A DNA stretch of 41,438 nt from Candidatus Cloacimonadota bacterium (GTDB lineage Bacteria > Cloacimonadota > Cloacimonadia > Cloacimonadales > TCS61). Below, one piece after another: positions 8,152 through 14,647 of the stretch. A program made the position numbers and the translations under genes. The DNA lies in assembly GCA_018645365.1 (NCBI GenBank), contig JABGOP010000016.1, forward strand, positions 1 through 41,438, in the 5' to 3' direction. The notes below the pieces were generated by a model that worked only from the letters and a program-made list of their open reading frames with translations, searched no databases and was not told the DNA's origin. Numbering within the stretch: position 1 is the stretch's first letter; each line of letters begins with the position of its first letter.

Positions 8152-8515
8152 ACGGTGTTCCCGCAAATTCAATCAAGTTGCCATCGGGATCCGTAATTCT
8201 GAATAAGGCAAAAGTGGGAGCGTATTCCGTATAATCAATCACGAATTTTATTTTTGCATCTTTTAAAGTATTGTATGTTTGTTTAATGCTTTCTGTAGCA
8301 AAGCAAGGTGAAAATTCAGAGTGTTTTCCAAATGTATTTTTCTCGGCTCTACTTTCTTCAAGATAAAGCATAATTTCACCTGTTTGCAAAATAATTCCGG
8401 GTGGCATCACCATTTTGCTTTTAGTAAACCCCAAAATCTCAGTATAAAATTTTACAGATTTCTTTAAATTTGTTACATAAATCGCGATAATATTTAAATT
8501 TATGATTTTTATCAT
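8150..8515 (-). CDS. VOC (glyoxalase/bleomycin resistance) superfamily protein
   Basis: The 121-aa protein is a single vicinal-oxygen-chelate module of two beta-alpha-beta-beta-beta repeats. Recognisable parts are the N-terminal IAIYVTNLKKSVKFYTEILGF strand-helix and the C-terminal FRITDPDGNLIEFAGTP with the terminal metal-ligand Glu. The family includes glyoxalase I, dioxygenases and antibiotic-binding proteins, and substrate cannot be deduced. A clear AAGGAG precedes the ATG at 8513-8515, and the gap to the cupin gene is two bases, so the two are co-transcribed. Confidence 0.88.
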   Translation of the reverse strand: MIKIINLNIIAIYVTNLKKSVKFYTEILGFTKSKMVMPPGIILQTGEIMLYLEESRAEKNTFGKHSEFSPCFATESIKQTYNTLKDAKIKFVIDYTEYAPTFALFRITDPDGNLIEFAGTP

Positions 8516-8517
8516 AA

Positions 8518-8856
8518 TTAACTCCTTTTTATTTTATATCTATCTTTTTCATTAAAGAAAGTTATGTCTGAATATCCAGCATAAATTATTGCAGAATGCT
8601 CAACTTCTTTTGGAATAAAATACCTATCACCTTTACAATATTTTTCTTTGTGCCCGTCAATAATTAGTTCTATCTCGCCTTCAAGAACAATTCCCCATTG
8701 TGCTGCGTGTTTATGAGGAGGAATCTCAATATTTTTGCAAAATTTCATAAACAAAATTTGATTGTTTTTTTCTTGTGCAAGATATGCCTCTAATCCGTCA
8801 ATGTGAATATCTGCCTTTGGAAGCTTAGTTATCGGTTTTGGAAATATTTTTGTCAT
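8518..8856 (-). CDS. Cupin-domain protein
   Basis: This 112-aa protein has one small cupin barrel. Motif 1 is PPHKHAAQWGIVLEGEIEL (about residues 46-64) with two His; motif 2 is GDRYFIPKEVEHSA (about residues 75-88). The metal-binding His pattern is largely kept, with Gln in place of one usual His/Glu position. Such single-domain cupins are often small-molecule binding or isomerase/dioxygenase-like; function is not assignable. GAGAGG lies ahead of the ATG. The gene sits between the YciI-like pseudogene and the VOC gene and is probably part of one transcript starting near 9281. Confidence 0.85.
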   Translation of the reverse strand: MTKIFPKPITKLPKADIHIDGLEAYLAQEKNNQILFMKFCKNIEIPPHKHAAQWGIVLEGEIELIIDGHKEKYCKGDRYFIPKEVEHSAIIYAGYSDITFFNEKDRYKIKRS

Positions 8857-8872
8857 TTTTTAACCTCTCAAT

Positions 8873-9181
8873 TTATTTACTTAAAAATGTGCTAAACTCT
8901 GTCAGATGTGAAATTAATAGACCTTGCTTTACTGCGGGATCGTTATCGATAATATTTTTTGCTTCTATTTTGCTGGTTGCATTGATGATTACAATTGCAA
9001 AATGTTCTTCGTCCTTTTCAAAAGAAGTTCCTACAAATTCGAGAAAATTCTGGTTAAACTTTTCTTGAATATAATTTGTATGCTGTTCAAAGATTTCAGC
9101 TTCTTTTTGGGTAACCGTTGCGTGCATATCTGGTCAGCACGGTTTTAGAATACTGATGAATTGGTTCAATTTTTCTGTCAT
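8873..9181 (-). pseudogene. YciI-like protein gene interrupted by in-frame TGA
   Basis: From ATG 9179-9181, with a strong AAGGAAG upstream, the frame reads MTEKLNQFISILKPC, then TGA (9134-9136), then PDM and an uninterrupted 84-aa YCII-related domain ending SHLTEFSTFLSK. The N-terminal strand needed for the YciI fold (FISILKP) lies before the TGA, so the two halves belong together. The remaining ATG at 9125-9127 has no ribosome binding site. The simplest view is a CGA (Arg) to TGA nonsense change, since related YciI proteins commonly have Arg-Pro there. I found no selenocysteine hairpin behind this TGA. Known YciI proteins are small ferredoxin-like-fold proteins of uncertain function. Confidence 0.7.
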
Positions 9182-9293
9182 ATTTTACTTCCTTTTTGAT
9201 TTTGATAATTTCTCTTTGCCATCCCAATGAGTGGCTGTAAAACAAGTTTTTCATAAATCTCCCTAAATAACAACTAGTGCTAATTATTTTTTT
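9182..9293 (-). other. Leader duplication and possible gene remnant
   Basis: The segment 9248-9281 nearly repeats the dehydrogenase leader (7528-7561), including ribosome binding site and ATG (9252-9254). The ATG opens a 52-codon frame that overlaps the YciI start and resembles nothing I know. A second frame here reads a peptide with FTATHWDGKEKL ending in TAA just before the YciI ribosome binding site, which could be the tail of a lost gene. It looks like a recombination joint in which a copied leader was placed upstream of the YciI-cupin-VOC cluster. Confidence 0.45.
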
Positions 9294-11378
9294 TCATTTC
9301 AAGAGCATACATTTTTTAATTGAGATAACTTTACTATTTACAATTAATTTGTAGAAGTAAATTCCTGAGCTGACTAATTTACCTGAATCATCATCACCAT
9401 TCCAAATAATTGAATGGTAGCCACTTGTAAAATCATGATGCGCTAAAGTTTTGGTTTTTTGCCCTTTTAGATTGTAAATGAGTAAAGCGATTTTGCTTTC
9501 TTCAGGAATTGAGAATGAAATTGTAGTGCTAGGATTAAATGGATTGGGACAGTTTTGCATAAATGAGACATCATTATTGATAATGATGTTATCATTTATT
9601 CCTACTAGGTCAGAGAGAGGATATCTCCAAACACCGCCTGCATTAAGACCAGCATAAATAAAGTCATCAAAAACATACATTGATAGAACTGGTGAACCAA
9701 TCAAATTTTCTGTTATATTTATCCAATTATTAGATTGATTACTACTGATGAATATCTCACCGACACTGTTGCTTAAAAGCATTGTGCCATCGAAAATGTG
9801 CATCGTTCGAATGTATGAATTCGGTGGTAATCCTTCTGATGCTGGAAACCAATTTGAGCCTTGATCTGAAGACACGAATATTCCGTTTTCTTTTGTTCCT
9901 GCAAAAAGAAGATCATTTTCATAATCATATTGAATAGTAGTTATGTAATCAGCGTTTAATCCATTATTAATTTCTGTCCAATGCAGTCCCATATTTTGCG
10001 TTATAAAAATTCCTGCATCAGATGTTCCTGCAAATACATTTTCTCCATCTGATTCCAGAGATATAATGTTTAGGCTTCCCAATCCATTATTTATGGGACT
10101 CCAATTTGAACCAACATTCTCTGATATAAAAACACCTTCTTCTCCGCTTCCTGCAAAGATATTTCCATCACATATTGTAAAGGCATTGAACCAGGCACTG
10201 GTTAATCCATTATTGCATCGAGAGAATGAATAACCATTGTCAGAGGATTTATAAATTCCCAACATATCTGTTCCTACAAATACAAATTGATTTAAAGAAA
10301 TTAGCGATCTAATCTCGACAGTTCCGATGCCGTTTGGTTGAGTCCAACTTTCTCCACCATCTGGTGATGAATATAATTGTGCACCGTGTGTTCCAGCAAA
10401 TAATACAGAATTATTACTACATAAAGAACCAACATTTGATTTAAATTCAGCATTACAGACAAGGCTCCAGTTATTAGCGGCATTGTTTTTTTTATAAATA
10501 TTTCCATTAACTGTTCCTGCAAAAATATGAGTATCGCTTTTGCCGATACTTCGGATATTTGTTTCTGTAAGTCCACTATTTATCTGAATCCAAGTGTGGC
10601 CTTCATCAGTAGATTGATAAACTCCTTGGTTTAAAGTGGAAGCGTATAGGATGCCATCTAAATGTGTAAAATCAAAAATCAAGGACATATTTGTGTTAAG
10701 CTGTGTCCATGAATCTCCCGCATTATTAGAGAGAAAAAGTCCAGATGTCAAAGTAGAGGCAAATAATTTATCTTCGAAACTGAGAAGGGCGATTATGCTG
10801 GAAGCATTTAAACCGTTGTTAAGTTGAATCCAACTTTCACCCATATCAGAAGAGCGGAATAATCCATCCAGATAGGTTCCACAAAAAATGTTTGTGCCGT
10901 CAGTTTCTAGATAATAAGCATATTTAGCAGGGAATCCATTACTAATGGAAGTCCAAGAATTACCATAATCTGATGAGCGGAACATTCCTCGCAAATAACT
11001 AGCAGCAAAGATTACATCGTTGCACACGGTTAGATTTTTTATGTAAATTCCCTCCAAATCATTTCCAGCAGCTTCCCAAGACAATCCTTCATTATTGGAA
11101 CGGAAAACATTTTCATCAGTAGAAACAAATATATATTCGCCTAATTGGACTAAAGATTTTGTGTCGCAGCTTCCCAGCCCTTCGTTAGTAAATGACCATG
11201 AATTACCTTGATCGTTACTTGCGATTATTCCACCACATCCACCTGCAAAAACTGTAGAACCGTCATAAAGGATGCTTCTAATCTGTCCTCCGGGAGGACC
11301 ATTTAATTGTTGCCAATCCGCGAGAATTTCTGCACTAATAAGCATTAAAGTTATAATAAAAATAACCTTTGTTTTCAT
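9294..11378 (-). CDS. Secreted beta-propeller-like repeat protein with FlgD-type type IX sorting tail
   Basis: The 694-aa protein begins with a signal peptide (residues 1-20, hydrophobic ITLMLISAEI then LADW). Residues about 25-590 are some fourteen repeats of about 41 residues with the pattern [IV]FAGT-x(3)-G-[IL]-[FY]-x-S-x-D-x-G-x-SW-x(4)-N-G-L. This is the BNR/sortilin-like Asp-box repeat that builds beta-propellers. The last 90 residues carry NCPNPFNPSTTISFSIPEES and a terminal G-I-Y-F-Y-K-L block, the FlgD-like C-terminal domain that marks cargo of type IX secretion in FCB bacteria. AAGGAAGG precedes the ATG. It is monocistronic and likely displayed on the surface or released; a ligand cannot be named. 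Confidence 0.9.
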   Translation of the reverse strand: MKTKVIFIITLMLISAEILADWQQLNGPPGGQIRSILYDGSTVFAGGCGGIIASNDQGNSWSFTNEGLGSCDTKSLVQLGEYIFVSTDENVFRSNNEGLSWEAAGNDLEGIYIKNLTVCNDVIFAASYLRGMFRSSDYGNSWTSISNGFPAKYAYYLETDGTNIFCGTYLDGLFRSSDMGESWIQLNNGLNASSIIALLSFEDKLFASTLTSGLFLSNNAGDSWTQLNTNMSLIFDFTHLDGILYASTLNQGVYQSTDEGHTWIQINSGLTETNIRSIGKSDTHIFAGTVNGNIYKKNNAANNWSLVCNAEFKSNVGSLCSNNSVLFAGTHGAQLYSSPDGGESWTQPNGIGTVEIRSLISLNQFVFVGTDMLGIYKSSDNGYSFSRCNNGLTSAWFNAFTICDGNIFAGSGEEGVFISENVGSNWSPINNGLGSLNIISLESDGENVFAGTSDAGIFITQNMGLHWTEINNGLNADYITTIQYDYENDLLFAGTKENGIFVSSDQGSNWFPASEGLPPNSYIRTMHIFDGTMLLSNSVGEIFISSNQSNNWINITENLIGSPVLSMYVFDDFIYAGLNAGGVWRYPLSDLVGINDNIIINNDVSFMQNCPNPFNPSTTISFSIPEESKIALLIYNLKGQKTKTLAHHDFTSGYHSIIWNGDDDSGKLVSSGIYFYKLIVNSKVISIKKCMLLK

Positions 11379-11462
11379 TTATTTCCTTCCTTACATTATT
11401 ACAAAGACGATTAATGTCATCAATATTTTATCTTGCCTATTTTCTTTTAACTAATTTTTAGA

Positions 11463-11675
11463 TTAAGTAGTTTTATCATTTTTCTCAAATATCATTTTTG
11501 CAAACATCATGCCAGGACAGAAACCTGTGATTACCGCAAAAACGAAAGAAACGGCCGGAATGTAGAGTATCCAATGTGCATTTCTGAAACCAGTTAAGTA
11601 AATTCCTAACCAAATAACTATTGCCGAAACCGCAAAGAAAAGTCTTTGAGATTTATCAATTTTGGAATTTTCCAT
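11463..11675 (-). CDS. Small DUF2892-like membrane protein
   Basis: This 70-aa protein has two hydrophobic helices (about residues 11-29 and 34-52) followed by ITGFCPGMMFAK, resembling the G-x-C-P motif of DUF2892 inner-membrane proteins, often linked to rhodanese or sulfur metabolism. The ATG at 11673-11675 has an AAGGAG site lying inside the end of the upstream acetyltransferase gene, a 20-nt overlap. It is the last gene of the dinG-recG cluster. Membrane topology is clear; the family call is moderate. Confidence 0.72.
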   Translation of the reverse strand: MENSKIDKSQRLFFAVSAIVIWLGIYLTGFRNAHWILYIPAVSFVFAVITGFCPGMMFAKMIFEKNDKTT

Positions 11676-12231
11676 TTTTATTCTCCTTTTTAATAATCAA
11701 ACATTTTTTCTCTTTTGATTTTATGTTTTTCCAACCGTAGGTAACGCCAATTTGATTGCCACTTCCGATGTGATATTCTTTTTCTTTCAGGAATTGCCCA
11801 CCCATTTTTTCGTAGAAATATTTTGAATTGTTATCTCGTAAAACCCAAATAACCATATTGGTAAAATTGCGTTTCAGTAATTCTTGCTTGAAGGTTGTGA
11901 AAAGTTTTGAACCAAGACCTTTTTGTTGATATTCTTTGAAAATGTAAATTGCCATTAATTCACCATCGTATTCTGGTAAAAGTTCTTTTTCTCGATTTGC
12001 TCCGCCACTAATAAATCCAACGATTTTACTATTTTCATCCTCTATAATGAAATTAATAAAATCTTTGTTATTGATGGTTTTTCTCCAGTTATTTTCACTG
12101 CGTTTGGTAGATAAATTATCGAGGAAATCTTGCGGGATAATGCTCTGATAGGTAGTTTTCCAAACTGCTATATGAACTTTAGCAATTGCTTTTACATCAC
12201 TTAAATTTGCCTTGCGAATGTTATATTTCAT
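11656..12231 (-). CDS. GNAT-family N-acetyltransferase
   Basis: A GCN5-related N-acetyltransferase of 191 aa that would transfer acetyl from acetyl-CoA to an amine. The N-terminus (IRKANLSDVKAIAKVHIAVW) and the acetyl-CoA pyrophosphate loop YQQKGLGSKL (about residues 100-109) are typical, followed by the NSKYFYEKMGG motif near residue 135. The fold normally ends around GVTYGWKNI at 170. The last 20 lysine-rich residues overlap the next gene and may be a late read-through extension. AAGGAA precedes the ATG. Substrate unknown; phosphinothricin/YjaB-like GNATs are the nearest type by appearance. Confidence 0.9.
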   Translation of the reverse strand: MKYNIRKANLSDVKAIAKVHIAVWKTTYQSIIPQDFLDNLSTKRSENNWRKTINNKDFINFIIEDENSKIVGFISGGANREKELLPEYDGELMAIYIFKEYQQKGLGSKLFTTFKQELLKRNFTNMVIWVLRDNNSKYFYEKMGGQFLKEKEYHIGSGNQIGVTYGWKNIKSKEKKCLIIKKENKNGKFQN

Positions 12232-12247
12232 AATTTTTCCTTTTTAT

Positions 12248-14326
12248 CTAATAATCAAATAATTTTTCTCTTTTGAAGTAGGTTTGAAAGTAAATTTCTT
12301 TTAAAATCACATTTTCAGGAAGCTGTAAATTTTCATCTTTTGCGATAATGTCGAATGCCAAAATTCTGGCTTGATTAAGTAATTCTCTATCTCGCACAAT
12401 GTTGGCGTGTTTGAAGACTGGTAAGCCAGATTGTTCGGTGCCAAAAAAGTTTCCTGGTCCGCGAATTTCCAAATCTTTTTCCGCAATCACAAAGCCGTCA
12501 TTAGTGGCTACCATTGTATTTAATCGTTCTCTACCATCGTTACTAATGGGCGGATAGCTAATGAGATAGCAATAAGATTTTTCTTCACCGCGTCCAACTC
12601 TACCACGCAATTGATGAAGTTGGCTGAGTCCAAATCTTTCAGCGTGTTCGATGAGCATCACAGTTGCGTTTGGTATATCAATCCCTACCTCGATAACAGT
12701 GGTAGAAACGAGGACATCTATTTTTTTTTCTTTGAAATTTTGCATAATTTCATCTTTTTCGGCGGCTTTCATCCTACCGTGCAAAATAGCCGATTTAAAT
12801 TCTGGGAAAATTTTAGTAGAAATAGTGGCGAAAAGTGTTTCCGCATCAAGCAAATCCATTTTTTCGGATTCTTCTACGAGCGGACAAACGATGTAGATTT
12901 GGTGTCCATTTTGCAATTCCGTGCGGATTTCTTCATAAATTATATGTTTTTTGGAAGCACCTCGCCAAACAGTCTTAATTGATTTGCGATTGGGTGGAAG
13001 TTCATCTAAAATACTAATGTCGAGGTCGCCATAGACAGTGAGTGCAAGTGAACGCGGAATGGGTGTGGCAGAGAGATACATCAAATCGGGAGCATTATTT
13101 TTTTGTGATAAAATTGCACGCTGTTCCACGCCAAAACGGTGCTGTTCGTCAATCGCAACAATGCCAACTTTTTTGAAATTCACATCTTTTTGAATGAGCG
13201 CGTGCGTGCCGATAATGATGTCAATTTCGCCATTTTGAATTTGCTCTTTTACCAATTTTTTACCTTTGTAATTTCCACCTTTCAAAAGAGCAATTTTGAT
13301 ATTTCGTTGGTTTTGTAAAAATGCTGAAATGCTTTTGAAATGCTGTTCTGCCAAAATTTCTGTGGGAGCCATTAGCACGGCTTGAAACCCATTTTCGAGG
13401 GCGAGTAAAAGGGCAAAAACTGTTACAATCGTTTTGCCAGAGCCAACATCTCCTTGTAAAAGGCGATTCATTTGTTGGTCGGAAGTCATATCGTCCAAAA
13501 TTTCCTGCAGAACTCGTTTTTGTGCATTTGTCAATTCAAAGGGAAGTGATTTTTTCAATTTTGAAGTAAATGTTTTCTGTAAAATAAATTTGTTACCTTT
13601 TGTTTTTTCATGGTATTTTTTGCAACGAGCTAACATCAATTGAGTGAAAAAAAGTTCTTCGAATGCAAATCGTTTTTTTAGTTTTGGAATTTCTTTCAAA
13701 TTTTGGGAAAAATGAACTTTCTGGAGTGAATTATTACGACTTTCAAAATCGTATTTTTGCAAAATATAATCAGGCAAAGTTTCGGTAATATTTTTGCTGT
13801 AAATGGAAAACGCATTGTAAATTAATTTACGCATTATATTAGCTGAAATGCCGTCTGTAAGCGGATAAACAGGTAACATTTTCCGCGAATGCCAGAAATC
13901 GTTTGTCTCGTCTGCGTCGTCTAAAATTTCAATTTCAGGATGGATAATTTGAGGTGAATTGCGAAATTGTGTTACGAGTCCACTCACCCAAATTTGTTGA
14001 CCAGTTTCGAGTTTATCGGAAAGCCATTTACCAAACCGAAACCAAGTGCAAAAAAGGTTGTCATCGCCATCGGAAATGACGATATTTAGTTGCGATTTAC
14101 GCCGTCCAAAATTCTTTTTTTCAACTGCAATAATTTTACCAACAATCGCACAATTTTCGCCAAATTTTAGGTTGCAAATTTTGTCAGTTTTGGCACGATT
14201 GATGTAATCTCGTGGAAAATGCTCCAGGATATCACCAATTTTTTTGATTCCAAGTTTCTGGAGAAGTCTACCTCGATGTTCACCAACACCTTTCAAATAT
14301 TTTATCTCATTCTGGAGAGGATTCAT
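12248..14326 (-). CDS. recG: ATP-dependent DNA helicase RecG
   Basis: RecG remodels stalled replication forks and branched recombination intermediates. The 692-aa protein has an N-terminal wedge/OB domain (residues about 50-140, with FPRDYINR at 37-44), the DEAD-like motor with Walker A GDVGSGKT at 292-299, PTEILAEQH at 321-329 and DEQHRFG at 393-399, and the RecG-specific C-terminal QLHQLRGRVGRG and IRGPGNFFGTEQSGLP segments. Length is normal. The ATG at 14324-14326 has only a weak ribosome binding site and lies 6 nt behind the upstream stop, suggesting coupled translation. Confidence 0.97.
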   Translation of the reverse strand: MNPLQNEIKYLKGVGEHRGRLLQKLGIKKIGDILEHFPRDYINRAKTDKICNLKFGENCAIVGKIIAVEKKNFGRRKSQLNIVISDGDDNLFCTWFRFGKWLSDKLETGQQIWVSGLVTQFRNSPQIIHPEIEILDDADETNDFWHSRKMLPVYPLTDGISANIMRKLIYNAFSIYSKNITETLPDYILQKYDFESRNNSLQKVHFSQNLKEIPKLKKRFAFEELFFTQLMLARCKKYHEKTKGNKFILQKTFTSKLKKSLPFELTNAQKRVLQEILDDMTSDQQMNRLLQGDVGSGKTIVTVFALLLALENGFQAVLMAPTEILAEQHFKSISAFLQNQRNIKIALLKGGNYKGKKLVKEQIQNGEIDIIIGTHALIQKDVNFKKVGIVAIDEQHRFGVEQRAILSQKNNAPDLMYLSATPIPRSLALTVYGDLDISILDELPPNRKSIKTVWRGASKKHIIYEEIRTELQNGHQIYIVCPLVEESEKMDLLDAETLFATISTKIFPEFKSAILHGRMKAAEKDEIMQNFKEKKIDVLVSTTVIEVGIDIPNATVMLIEHAERFGLSQLHQLRGRVGRGEEKSYCYLISYPPISNDGRERLNTMVATNDGFVIAEKDLEIRGPGNFFGTEQSGLPVFKHANIVRDRELLNQARILAFDIIAKDENLQLPENVILKEIYFQTYFKREKLFDY

Positions 14327-14332
14327 TTATGT

Positions 14333-14632
14333 TTATTCTTTGAATTTTTCGAGTCCATCTTTCCTGATTTTTTCAAGGTTTTCGAGGCGATTGCTTTTGA
14401 ATAAAAAGTGGAATATTTTTGAGATAAAGTTGTTTAGTTTTTTGCAATCTTTAATGTTTGCAAATTCAGTGCAATCTGCACAAGTTGAGTATTTTTTCTC
14501 GACGTTACAGCGTTTTATTTTGCAATTTTTGTTCATTGGCTTTTCGCCGAAACAACCTTTACAACGTCCTTTTTTGAACGCTCCACATTCAGAGCAAATT
14601 AGACCACAATAAGCAACAATAATTTCTTTCAT
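14333..14632 (-). CDS. DUF3795-like cysteine-rich protein
   Basis: This 99-aa protein has a run of eleven cysteines in its first 70 residues, beginning with the YCGLICSEC motif and followed by CKGCFGE, CKIKRCNVEK, TCADCTEF and DCKK. This matches the DUF3795 family of small Cys-rich proteins, presumed to bind zinc or an iron-sulfur cluster and common in anaerobes. The C-terminal third is a basic helix. AAGGAG precedes the ATG. It sits between dinG and recG with gaps of 15 and 6 nt. Function is unknown. Confidence 0.82.
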   Translation of the reverse strand: MKEIIVAYCGLICSECGAFKKGRCKGCFGEKPMNKNCKIKRCNVEKKYSTCADCTEFANIKDCKKLNNFISKIFHFLFKSNRLENLEKIRKDGLEKFKE

Positions 14633-14647
14633 TTTACATTCTCCTTT

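Noticed and set aside
9080-9181. Selenocysteine in the YciI-like gene
   Set aside because: I searched about 40 nt behind the TGA for a stem with a G/U-containing loop and found only short or distant pairings. The position fits a common Arg, so nonsense is preferred.
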